This document shows positions 25,927 through 34,623 of a stretch of 64,000 bases of DNA, piece after piece. This DNA comes from JAVBKX01 sp031553835 (GTDB taxonomy: Bacteria; Bacteroidota; Bacteroidia; Bacteroidales; Azobacteroidaceae), in contig JAVBKX010000018.1 of the NCBI GenBank assembly GCA_031553835.1, positions 1 to 64,000 on the forward strand. Direction: 5' to 3'. Below the pieces are notes generated by a model. The model saw only the letters and a program-made list of their open reading frames with translations. It was not told the origin of the DNA and did not search any database. The position numbers and the translations under genes are program-made. The stretch's first letter is position 1, and each line of letters opens with the position of its first letter.

Positions 25927-28900
25927 TCAATACGATATTATCTTTTCCACTTGTTTCCCTTTTTCACTGTTCGCTGTAAAATCAACAATATAAAAGCCTG
26001 GATTTAATTCATAATGTAAGGAACCGGATGGCTGTAAATCGATGGTTTGATTGGAGACTAAGAATCCGGAAGTATTGTAGATATTCAATATTCCGGATAG
26101 AAAAAGTCCGGAAACATTGGATAAAGTGATGGCAGATTGCTTCTGTTGAATCGAAAAGAAAGTCTCATCATTCTTTATTTCAGCCACACCGGATGGTTCA
26201 CCCGGATACAATGTATATGCATACCAGAAGCCCCCAACCACAGAATTGCCAACGCCTTGCAACGTTACTGTAATTTGGTCTTTTCCTTGTGTCAAGTTTT
26301 CAGGAATGGCAAAGATTACGTCAAAAAATTCCCCGGGATGATTCATGTAGAGCACTTGTGTGCCGATTTTATTTCCATCAATCAGAATGTCGAAAGTTCT
26401 TTTGTCTGGCTCACCTCCGAAAAACGAAAATAACAAAGACATGGGTTTATTTCTGCTGCAAGCCATGTTGAAAGACAGGGTCGCCTGATTACCATTACGG
26501 GCGTCAATCCAGTTTCTTCCTCCATAAGTGCCGGTGAGACCACTGGGTGTCCGTGAAAAATGGTGATTCTTCATGGAGGGTTCTTTGGCAATAATGAAGT
26601 CGGAAACAGAAGCGTCCAGGAATGCTTTTTTGAGTAATATCCGGGAACCGAAAATTCCTCCGGCCACATTGTTGGAATAAGCTCGGAGTTTGACGGTAAC
26701 TTTTGATTTTCCGGCAGTCAGATAATAAGGAATGGCATACAATACATCCATAAACTCATTTGGTTTTTTACCGGAAAGTTCTTCTGTGGCAATCACTTCG
26801 TCATCGATCAGGATGTCAAATTTACGTCCCCCCGAATCGCTGCCCCAGTAGGTAATCATTAGTTCATGCGGTTTGAAAGCGTTTGTTTTCATTTCAAAAG
26901 AAAACCAGCCATTTGCGGCGTCGCACCATTTCTCTCCGGCATGTGCGCCTCTGTTCACCCCCGAACCTTTAAATTTATGGTCGATTTCCTGTTGCTGTTC
27001 ATTCGGTCGGAAATAATCAACAGTCAATGTTTCCAGTTCTTTTTGGAATTCCAGTTCTTTTTCATATTCTTCTTGTACGGCCTCCCATTCTTCGGGAGAG
27101 AAACAATCAAAATATACCGAATAAATTCCTTTATATTTTTTATAAAATGGAATAAGACGGATGTTTTCTGGAAAACCGGTGTTGGTTTGGAAAATGTTAG
27201 GATTGGTTTGGCTTACCAGGGACATCCATTCGCTCAGCGGTTCTCCGTTATCCAGGAAAACCGGATTTCGTTGAGCATCTCCGATTTCTCCGGCAAGCAC
27301 CAGCGGTCCATTCAGGAATGCATGTTTATGGGTGTCGCCCAACAATGCTTCTTTTTGTAGTTGAAACGGCATTTCTATTTCAATCACATCCTGGTCTTGC
27401 CATGTCCGGTTAATCGAAACATAACTTCCGGGAATATTACTTGTGTTGTGTATTGTTCCATTTATTTTAATCGAAAATCCGGAAGTAGCCCAGGAAGGAT
27501 AACGAATCATGAATGTGGTCTGTACCGGAGTAGTGCAACTGATCGTTATTTTAGACTGGTTAGAATCAGGGAATTGAGTATCCTGTGTAATATGCATTCC
27601 TTTTTCTTCCCAGTTTAATTCGGAAGCTATAAATAAATTGACATACAGGCTGTTTTCACCTTGAGCATAAATGTTTTCTGCGTATTTCACATGATTTTCC
27701 AAACCGGTTCCCACACAACACCAAAAATCATTGTCGGGAGATGAAAATGTTTTTTGGGAATTAGCCGCCAACGGAACAAAATAACAAACCATTCCGGTTT
27801 CTGGATTTTGCGAAGCCAGGATATGGTTATATAAAGCCCGTTCGTAATAATCCATGTAAGCAGCCTCAGGGTTCCATGAAAATAAATGGCGCGTCAGTTT
27901 CAGCATGTTATACGTGTTGCAGGTTTCAGTGGTACTGGCCGACAAACGTCCCGATAATTGGCCGGGATTACCGAAATGTTCGTATTCGCTGTTTCCTCCG
28001 GTCACATACGAATGGTTGTGCACCACGGTTTGCCAAAAGAAAGAAGCAATGGTCTGATTTTTTTCAATCCCTGTCATTTCGTATGCCCGGGCGGCGCCGA
28101 TGATTTTTGGGATCTGGGTATTGGCATGTTTTCCGCTGAGTTCATCTTTTTGTTGAGACAAAGGATCAAGTATCGCCTTCTGATAAAATTTATTGGCTAA
28201 TTCCAGGTGTTTAGCTTCGCCGGTGATGCCATAGACACTCATGATTACTTCGTTCATACCACCGATTTCACAAACCAGCATTTGTTGCCATTGCGCCTCG
28301 GTAAGATTCTTGAATTTATCACAAGTCCAATCGGTTAATTTAATGACAATATCTTTGGCCTGTTCATTGCCTGCATAAAAATAAGCATCAAGAAGCCCGG
28401 CCCAGAGTTTATGAAGCGTGTACCAAGGCACCCATAGTCCATTCAGATCAAAACCTAAGGCATTGATTTTTCCGGAAGCGATTTCATTCCACAGTCGGTC
28501 TTCATCCGGAATGCCTCCTACATATCCGGTTTTCCTGGCATTCTGGCATTTTCCTAATTCACTGACAATATAATCTACCCGTTGTTTGATTTGCTCGTTG
28601 CCGGTTGTTGCATAGAGCATGGCGCAAGCCGACAGATAATGGCCTAAAGTATGTCCGGAAACCCCCATGCTTTCCCATCCTCCATATATCGCACCTTTCG
28701 CAGGCAATCCGGCGTTGGCATGGAAACGGTGCAAAAAGCGATCGGGGCTTAATTGCATCAACCACTTTGTATCGGCTTCTATAGCCGTTTTGAATGGGCC
28801 GTCGTTCACACTTACATCCTTTAACGGAAAGGAATATACTAAAATAGGAATTTGAGGTTGTATTGTAAACCGGTTGTCATTTTTTTCGGGAATGTAATTC

Positions 28901-28968
28901 TGGGCAGCACTATTGAACGTCAATACCCCGGCAACCATCAGCAGAAAGGTATAGTAGAATCGTTTCAT
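25927..28968 (-). CDS. GH127 beta-L-arabinofuranosidase with two extra beta modules and a type IX-like tail
   Basis: 1013 residues, longer than typical GH127 (about 650-800). Signal peptide ending NSAAQ. The catalytic domain (about 45-640) keeps the zinc-cysteine site: ETC at 348-350 and the pair Cys417-Cys418 in FWCCVGTG. The known retaining mechanism uses a cysteine nucleophile. Two related DUF6805-like beta modules follow (about 660-785 and 800-925, each with FDILID). A C-terminal domain ending GKQVEKIISY looks like a type IX sorting signal. The family cleaves beta-L-arabinofuranosyl ends, as in some arabinans and glycoproteins. It is 35 bp downstream of the membrane regulator gene and likely co-transcribed with it. 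Confidence 0.93.
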   Translation of the reverse strand: MKRFYYTFLLMVAGVLTFNSAAQNYIPEKNDNRFTIQPQIPILVYSFPLKDVSVNDGPFKTAIEADTKWLMQLSPDRFLHRFHANAGLPAKGAIYGGWESMGVSGHTLGHYLSACAMLYATTGNEQIKQRVDYIVSELGKCQNARKTGYVGGIPDEDRLWNEIASGKINALGFDLNGLWVPWYTLHKLWAGLLDAYFYAGNEQAKDIVIKLTDWTCDKFKNLTEAQWQQMLVCEIGGMNEVIMSVYGITGEAKHLELANKFYQKAILDPLSQQKDELSGKHANTQIPKIIGAARAYEMTGIEKNQTIASFFWQTVVHNHSYVTGGNSEYEHFGNPGQLSGRLSASTTETCNTYNMLKLTRHLFSWNPEAAYMDYYERALYNHILASQNPETGMVCYFVPLAANSQKTFSSPDNDFWCCVGTGLENHVKYAENIYAQGENSLYVNLFIASELNWEEKGMHITQDTQFPDSNQSKITISCTTPVQTTFMIRYPSWATSGFSIKINGTIHNTSNIPGSYVSINRTWQDQDVIEIEMPFQLQKEALLGDTHKHAFLNGPLVLAGEIGDAQRNPVFLDNGEPLSEWMSLVSQTNPNIFQTNTGFPENIRLIPFYKKYKGIYSVYFDCFSPEEWEAVQEEYEKELEFQKELETLTVDYFRPNEQQQEIDHKFKGSGVNRGAHAGEKWCDAANGWFSFEMKTNAFKPHELMITYWGSDSGGRKFDILIDDEVIATEELSGKKPNEFMDVLYAIPYYLTAGKSKVTVKLRAYSNNVAGGIFGSRILLKKAFLDASVSDFIIAKEPSMKNHHFSRTPSGLTGTYGGRNWIDARNGNQATLSFNMACSRNKPMSLLFSFFGGEPDKRTFDILIDGNKIGTQVLYMNHPGEFFDVIFAIPENLTQGKDQITVTLQGVGNSVVGGFWYAYTLYPGEPSGVAEIKNDETFFSIQQKQSAITLSNVSGLFLSGILNIYNTSGFLVSNQTIDLQPSGSLHYELNPGFYIVDFTANSEKGKQVEKIISY

Positions 28969-29003
28969 AAGAAAAACAAATAATATTGGTTTAAAAAATA
29001 TTC

Positions 29004-31559
29004 TTATTTATAAATAATATCTTGAAAATTTTTAGGATAAGATATTCCTAAAAGAGTTTGATATTCATCGCAGAAATTTGTATAAGTAGTTTTTGCCAAA
29101 CCACTTTTCCCATTATAAAATAACGCTTTACATTTTAATTTCAGGGCATGTTCGTCGGTAGTGTCATGCACAAACATGATATCGGCAATGCGAATCAGTA
29201 ATTTGTAATTTTCATGGATCTCGGGCGTGTTGGAAAGACCGATCAGGACGTTCAATACTTCGGAAGAAAATTCTTCTTTGAATATGTCGCACCACTCTTT
29301 TTGGATGTATGGTAACAACTGACCACGGGAAGACAATGCAAAAAATTCCTGTACTTTTTTCATTTCTAAAGTACTTGTACTTTTGAACAAATCCATTAAT
29401 TCATATATCTGCATATAGTCGCAATAGAAACGTTCATCGGCCTTAACCGCCCAATACAGATTATCGCCGGTTAATGTTATGCCATCTAAGTCTTCCAGTA
29501 ACACTCTCAGTTTCATGATGTTTACACGCCGGTTGTTTTGCGAGCTTTTATCCGATTTTTCAGGCCAGAGACAATCTCTGAAACTAACATTGGAAGCGCC
29601 TTTTTTATTTTTTACAGTATATAAAATAATAAGAATGAGTACATGCTTAATAGTGGGAGTGAATAATCCGGTAATGTCTGCTCCATGTTTATTGATTACC
29701 TGGAATCCTCCCAGAAAATTGATAGAAGACGGACGGGATAAATCCGGGGCTTCGTTTTCTATCACGTTGGGAGTATTGGTGACAGAACTGATTTGCTGCG
29801 GAACGGGTAGAGTGTCGTACAATTTTTTTCCTGCCTTTTTTCTGATTAGTAGCCATATTATAAATGAAATAACAGCTGCAACAACTACCAATCCGAATGC
29901 TACGATTACCCACGGTTGATATTTGCCCTGGATGGGTTCGGATTGATTGACGGCATAGATGCTGAGCGGAGGATATGCCAGGGAATATATATCGACGACG
30001 GATTCCATCGAATCGGAATGTTTGGTTACAGCATACAATACATTGGTTACTTTATCAAGGTATAGCGTACAAAAAGAAGTGACATCATTAAATATATATG
30101 GGATGGTATCAGCTATGATTTCGCTCGCACCATCTTTAATATCAAAAGATTTTAATATCAAATGGCTGTTGGAGCGATTGTTGGGAAAACAAAGAGCGAA
30201 AAATTTGTTCAGTTGGGAGTTGACGATAATGGCATTACTTACTGCAAAATCTTTCTCGGGTTTGGGCAATGTCCATAAATGGGTTGTTGTGAAGTTTTTG
30301 ATATCAATGGCGTAGAGATCGTAATAATTGACAGGTCCCATTTCCTGTTTACCCGAAGGATTACCGTATCCTCCGAATATGAGTAGGGTATCCGGCGATT
30401 TGAAGCCCATTCCACTTAAATATCTGGCAGGAATATGGGGCGAATAATCGACCTTTTCCCAATCAATATCTTCTTTCCTTTTTCGAAGCATATCATCTTT
30501 ATAGGTGTAAGTACCGTATCCGCCGTATGTATATAATAAGGAATCGATAGGCGATATGAACGCATTGTGCTGCGAATGAGTAGGATTTTTAATTTGAGTG
30601 TCAGACATACTCCAGCAATTTTGTTCAAAATCATAAAAAATAATATGCGGTTTGTAAAAATCATAAGCCCAAATTTGATGATAATACGGATTATAAATGA
30701 TCTGGTTCGATTTTTCATAAAAGACATTACCTGACACAGGGTGAATTGTATCGGTAACATTCGTTCTCAGATGGTGACACAAAATAAATTGCTTATCAGC
30801 AAAGTATAATATTCCGTTTTTCTCATCGTAGGTCATTTGCATATAGCCTGAACCTTTGAATTGATTTCTTTTTACCCATTTGGTGTGTTGGTCGATTTCC
30901 CATATCGGATTGAGCGCCGTTGCTTTCCGGTTACCGATGGAATCATAGACAATATTGAAATGATGTTCTCGTAATGGCCAATACGCTTTTTCTTTTAATA
31001 AATGGTCTTTAATACTGATGTTGCGTATTGTCATTGGAGGAACGTCAGCCGATTTGAAATTCTGATAGTCGCAAAAACCAAATACAATTTGAAAATTGGA
31101 CATATTGTTAGCGCTGATTTCGTGAGTCAGGGTTATATCATTAAAACTAATGATGATTTTATTCTCTTGCGGCAGATATTGGAATTTAACATGGCTCCAT
31201 GTTTCCATTTGATATTTATCCAAATCATCCTGTTGGAAAGGGAGATAAAGGCTGCCTCCTTCCACTAAGGCTAATGAACGTTGCAATTCCCCAAAATTAG
31301 CAATCAAATCGAAGCAGATTGAGTCATTGGCGATAATCCGGAAGATGTACCCGTAATTGTGAAATTCTTCACGCAATTTGATGTCGAAAGAAAGATCAAA
31401 ACCTTTATGAAAATGAAATTTTTTCTCAGGAGTCAAATCAAGAGAAGTTCTCTCTTCCTTAATATAATCGTGCGCTTTAAAATAGAGACCGGAGGATGTT
31501 GCACCGATTGGAGGCAAAAAGAAGAAAAAACAAAAAATATGGATGAAGAAAGATTTCAT
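29004..31559 (-). CDS. transmembrane SARP-like transcription regulator with LamG/kelch-like sensor ectodomain
   Basis: 851 residues from the ATG at 31559. The open frame reaches 31667, but that extension is a poly-Lys and Phe run without signal character, whereas MKSFFIHIFCFFFFLPPIG is a good signal peptide. The order is a LamG-like domain (about 30-215), kelch-type propeller blades (about 240-540, with YGGYGTYTY and LIFGGYGNPSG), one transmembrane helix (about 550-573), a winged helix (about 608-700: a beta strand start, then KHVLILIILYTV, FRDCLWPEKSD, NRRVNIMKLRVLLED, and a LTGDNLYWAV wing) and a BTAD-like TPR region (about 710-850, ALKLKCKALFYNGKSGLA). The last two are the SARP layout. It would sense a glycan in the periplasm and bind DNA directly from the membrane (inference). 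It has no kinase or receiver domain. Confidence 0.8.
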   Translation of the reverse strand: MKSFFIHIFCFFFFLPPIGATSSGLYFKAHDYIKEERTSLDLTPEKKFHFHKGFDLSFDIKLREEFHNYGYIFRIIANDSICFDLIANFGELQRSLALVEGGSLYLPFQQDDLDKYQMETWSHVKFQYLPQENKIIISFNDITLTHEISANNMSNFQIVFGFCDYQNFKSADVPPMTIRNISIKDHLLKEKAYWPLREHHFNIVYDSIGNRKATALNPIWEIDQHTKWVKRNQFKGSGYMQMTYDEKNGILYFADKQFILCHHLRTNVTDTIHPVSGNVFYEKSNQIIYNPYYHQIWAYDFYKPHIIFYDFEQNCWSMSDTQIKNPTHSQHNAFISPIDSLLYTYGGYGTYTYKDDMLRKRKEDIDWEKVDYSPHIPARYLSGMGFKSPDTLLIFGGYGNPSGKQEMGPVNYYDLYAIDIKNFTTTHLWTLPKPEKDFAVSNAIIVNSQLNKFFALCFPNNRSNSHLILKSFDIKDGASEIIADTIPYIFNDVTSFCTLYLDKVTNVLYAVTKHSDSMESVVDIYSLAYPPLSIYAVNQSEPIQGKYQPWVIVAFGLVVVAAVISFIIWLLIRKKAGKKLYDTLPVPQQISSVTNTPNVIENEAPDLSRPSSINFLGGFQVINKHGADITGLFTPTIKHVLILIILYTVKNKKGASNVSFRDCLWPEKSDKSSQNNRRVNIMKLRVLLEDLDGITLTGDNLYWAVKADERFYCDYMQIYELMDLFKSTSTLEMKKVQEFFALSSRGQLLPYIQKEWCDIFKEEFSSEVLNVLIGLSNTPEIHENYKLLIRIADIMFVHDTTDEHALKLKCKALFYNGKSGLAKTTYTNFCDEYQTLLGISYPKNFQDIIYK

Positions 31560-31669
31560 AGAGTAAAATTCAAAGCGTTTACAAAAATACTGAATAAAAA
31601 AGAGGAAATGAAACCTTTTTAGGTGAGAATTCGTCTTTTTTTTCTTTTTTTTTCGCCAATATGCCATTA

Positions 31670-31715
31670 TTAATGAAAGATTAATGACTTGTTAATGCAC
31701 CGGGAATATATTTGC
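31670..31715 (+). promoter_or_regulatory. triple-heptamer operator and -7 box (GLUG-like genes)
   Basis: TTAATGA starts at 31670 and 31681 and TTAATGC at 31692. Eight bases later TATATTTGC occupies 31707-31715. It lies between the divergent regulator gene and the first GLUG-like gene, closest to the consensus together with the copy at 12411. Confidence 0.88.
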
Positions 31716-31787
31716 ATCAACATTTTACTAATTAATATCAGAGAAAGAGTAGTATTTATTTTGTATTGTGAACAAAAATGAAATGTG

Positions 31788-33080
31788 ATGAAAACAAAAT
31801 TTTACTTGAAGAGTATGGTGGTGGCTGCCACATGTGCCATGTTTCCGGTAAGCAGTTTATGGGCTGAAAGTCCTTTTGCCGGAGGAGAGGGAATTCCCGG
31901 AAGTCCTTACTTAATTGAAACGCCGGAGCAATTTAATGAAATCCGGAATTATTTGACTAGCATGTTTCAATTGGAGGCTGATTTGGATTTTGCCGATTTT
32001 GGTGATTGGGTTCCTGTAGGTCTATTTCATGGTACTCGTTTTTCGGGTATCCTGGATGGAAACGGTCATGTAATAAAAAATTTACGGATTATAAGTTCAG
32101 GAGACGCATCAACAGGCTTATTTGGTACAACACAGGACGCGGCAATTTCAAAATTAATTCTTCAGGATTGTTATGCCGAAGGAGCAGAACGAGTTGGAAT
32201 ATTAGCGGGTTGTCTTTTAAGAACAACAGTTGACCAAGTTGCTGTTATTAATGCGGAAGTGGTAAATACAGTAGGATTTTATACAGGATTGTTAGTTGGT
32301 AATGTCCATGACGACGCGACAGTTACAGACTGTTATACATCTGGTATAGCAACAGGTAATGCCGCAGGTGTCGGAGGTATTACCGGTTACATGGAACATC
32401 GCAGTAATCTTGTCAACTGCTACTCTACCGCTTCTGTGATAGGAAAAGAAAGAGCTACTGCCGGCATTTGTGGTGGTGTCCCTCAAGATTCATATATAAT
32501 AAATTGTGTCGCAATTAATGATAAAATTGTTGTTAATGATTGGGTGCCGGTAAATAAGGAAGGCTACGCTAATGATATTGCCCGGGTGGTGTCTGAAATA
32601 CAGCAAGATAATGTAGATGTGCCGCAAAATAATTATGCTTGGGATGGTATAGATGTAGAAGTTTCCATCACCAATGAACCTGCATCTAAAAATGGAGAAG
32701 ATGCAACTATGGAAGAATTGAAATCCGTAACATTTTATGCGGAAAACCTCGGTTGGGACATTAATCCTACCGGCGAAGACGAATACTATGTACAAATTTG
32801 GAAGATCGATCCTGAAATTTCCGAATATCCGGTGTTTGTATGGCAAAGCAGCAGTAGCAGCGTTAAACAAGTGGCTTTGGATAATTATTCAGTGGCCGGA
32901 TCTGACGAAGGTATTCGTATCTCCGGCTTAACCGGAGGTGAAAATATCACCATCTATACAGTATCGGGCGCCAAAGCAGGAAGTTTTGTATCAAAAGGAA
33001 GTGAAGCATTCTTCCCGGTCACAGCGAATGGCGTTTATTTAGTATCGGTGAATGGTACAGTGAAAAAAGTGGCAAAATAA
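31788..33080 (+). CDS. secreted GLUG-motif beta-helix-like protein 1
   Basis: 430 residues from the ATG at 31788; the preceding codon is a GTG that could also start. Signal peptide ending LWAES. The body has GLUG-type repeats (FSGILDGNGHVIKNL, STGLFGTTQDAAISKLIL, DATVTDCYTSGIATG, GVGGITGY, SNLVNCYSTASV) that fold as a beta helix in known surface adhesins and peptidases. The C-terminal 60 residues (GIRISGLTGGENITIYTVSG to the end) look like a type IX-like sorting domain. No catalytic motif is visible. It probably binds glycan or helps adhesion at the surface. It is paralogous to the next gene. Confidence 0.8.
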   Translation: MKTKFYLKSMVVAATCAMFPVSSLWAESPFAGGEGIPGSPYLIETPEQFNEIRNYLTSMFQLEADLDFADFGDWVPVGLFHGTRFSGILDGNGHVIKNLRIISSGDASTGLFGTTQDAAISKLILQDCYAEGAERVGILAGCLLRTTVDQVAVINAEVVNTVGFYTGLLVGNVHDDATVTDCYTSGIATGNAAGVGGITGYMEHRSNLVNCYSTASVIGKERATAGICGGVPQDSYIINCVAINDKIVVNDWVPVNKEGYANDIARVVSEIQQDNVDVPQNNYAWDGIDVEVSITNEPASKNGEDATMEELKSVTFYAENLGWDINPTGEDEYYVQIWKIDPEISEYPVFVWQSSSSSVKQVALDNYSVAGSDEGIRISGLTGGENITIYTVSGAKAGSFVSKGSEAFFPVTANGVYLVSVNGTVKKVAK

Positions 33081-33096
33081 TAAACTGATTTTAATT

Positions 33097-33133
33097 GAGT
33101 GGACAGTGCTGTCTTGCCCAGTATTGTCCACTC
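33097..33133 (+). terminator. hairpin between the GLUG-like paralogues
   Basis: GAGTGGACA (33097-33105) pairs perfectly with TGTCCACTC (33125-33133). No clean T run follows, so it may be a weak terminator, attenuator or mRNA-stabilising hairpin. Confidence 0.55.
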
Positions 33134-33203
33134 CTGAATTTATACTGATTTTTTATAAAGAGAGTTTTTTAATTTTAATTGTACAACAAAAAAATGTAAT
33201 GAA

Positions 33204-34523
33204 ATGAAAGCGAAAATTTACTTAAAAAGTTTTTTGGCAGCCATGATTTGTGCTACTTTGCCAATGAGCAGTTTGTTAGCCGAAAGTCCTTTTGCCGGAG
33301 GTACAGGAACAGATGACGACCCTTATCTGATTGAAACAATCGATCATCTTGAAGCAGTAAGGATTATAGACTATGTAGGTTCCTCATTTAAATTAATGAA
33401 TGATTTGGATTTAGGAGCAATTGAAAGTTTTGCACCCATTTGGAATACGCCTGCACATGCTCGTTTTTCAGGGAAATTCGATGGGAACGGACATACGATC
33501 AAAAATGTGTATATAAGACATACAGAACACTTTATCGGGTTTTTTACAGTACTTGAAAATGCTTCTGTTAGTCGCTTAATTCTGGAAAATGTTGATGTTG
33601 AAGCAGGTGGAGTTGTAGGAGTACTGACCGGTTGTATGTTCTTCAATTCTTCAGTAGATCAGGTTGCGATCATCAATGGCAAAGTCAAAGCAATGAATCA
33701 TTATTATTGCGGACTTTTAGCCGGCCGCATTGGTTTAGATGGCGTTAATGATTTTAATGCTCATGTGTCTAATTGTTATACTACAGGTACCGTTAACGGC
33801 AGGCCGGGGTCTGGCGGTATCACAGGATATCTGGAAACTCATTGTTCTGTTAAAAAATCTTATACCACTGCAACTATTGAAGGAATAGGATGGGCAGTAG
33901 CCGGGATCTCGGGTGGTGCAACTACTTTTGATAATGGAACCGTAATAGAAGGATGTGTAACTATCAGTCCGTCTGTAACTACACTAGATCCTTTGGTAGA
34001 TCGAGATGTTACTAATGGCCGTATTGTAGAAGAGGCTCAAGGGACTCCTGCCTATTCCAATAACTATGCTTATATAGAAACCGAATGTAATACCATTACA
34101 TTCCCGGAAGAAACAGATCCTAATGCTCATAACGGAAAAAGTGTAAGCATGGACGAACTCAAATCAGCAACCTTTTATGCCGAAGGTCCGGGTTGGGCTA
34201 TTAATCCTACCGGAGAAGGTGATGATTATAAGCAAATCTGGAAAATCGATACTGAAATTTCCGATTATCCTGTTTTTGTATGGCAAACCGCAGATAAGAG
34301 CGCTACCAAACAAGCTATGTTGAATACTTATTCTGTTACAGCATCTAATGAAGGTATCCGTATTGCCGGCTTAACCGGAGGCGAAAATATCATCATCTAT
34401 ACAGTATCGGGCGCTAAAGCAGGAAGTTTTGTAGCCAAAGGAAGTGAAGCATTCTTCCCGGTGACTGCCAAAGGTGTTTATTTAGTATCGGTGAATGGCG
34501 CCGTTCAAAAAGTGGCGAAGTAA
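33204..34523 (+). CDS. secreted GLUG-motif beta-helix-like protein 2
   Basis: 439 residues, same architecture as the gene at 31788: signal peptide ending LLAES, SPFAGGTGTDDDPYLIET start, GLUG-type repeats (FSGKFDGNGHTIKNV, FIGFFTVLENASVSRLIL, VSNCYTTGTVNG, GSGGITGYLE) and the same sorting-like tail. The last 150 bp are nearly identical to the paralogue, whereas the middle has diverged. It lies 123 bp downstream, with only a hairpin between, and has no operator of its own, so it probably depends on read-through from 31707. It ends 29 bp before a strong terminator. Confidence 0.8.
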   Translation: MKAKIYLKSFLAAMICATLPMSSLLAESPFAGGTGTDDDPYLIETIDHLEAVRIIDYVGSSFKLMNDLDLGAIESFAPIWNTPAHARFSGKFDGNGHTIKNVYIRHTEHFIGFFTVLENASVSRLILENVDVEAGGVVGVLTGCMFFNSSVDQVAIINGKVKAMNHYYCGLLAGRIGLDGVNDFNAHVSNCYTTGTVNGRPGSGGITGYLETHCSVKKSYTTATIEGIGWAVAGISGGATTFDNGTVIEGCVTISPSVTTLDPLVDRDVTNGRIVEEAQGTPAYSNNYAYIETECNTITFPEETDPNAHNGKSVSMDELKSATFYAEGPGWAINPTGEGDDYKQIWKIDTEISDYPVFVWQTADKSATKQAMLNTYSVTASNEGIRIAGLTGGENIIIYTVSGAKAGSFVAKGSEAFFPVTAKGVYLVSVNGAVQKVAK

Positions 34524-34552
34524 GTTCAACTGATTTTTTATAATATTAAGGA

Positions 34553-34603
34553 GTGGTCTCAAAAGTCCAAAGATCCTTTAAACTTTTGAGACCACCCCTT
34601 TTT
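34553..34603 (+). terminator. strong terminator after the GLUG-like pair
   Basis: A 14-bp perfect stem, GTGGTCTCAAAAGT (34553-34566) with ACTTTTGAGACCAC (34582-34595), is followed by CCCTTTTTT. Confidence 0.9.
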
Positions 34604-34623
34604 TATCAATAATTTTTATTATA

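Noticed and set aside
29479..29919. Plus-strand open frame of 146 codons opposite the regulator gene
   Set aside because: It lies inside the winged-helix and transmembrane coding region on the other strand and has no domain or promoter; it is a shadow frame.
31560..31667. Longer N terminus of the membrane regulator starting at 31667
   Set aside because: The extra 36 residues are a Lys run plus Phe-rich translation of the AT-rich leader; the ATG at 31559 starts a normal signal peptide.
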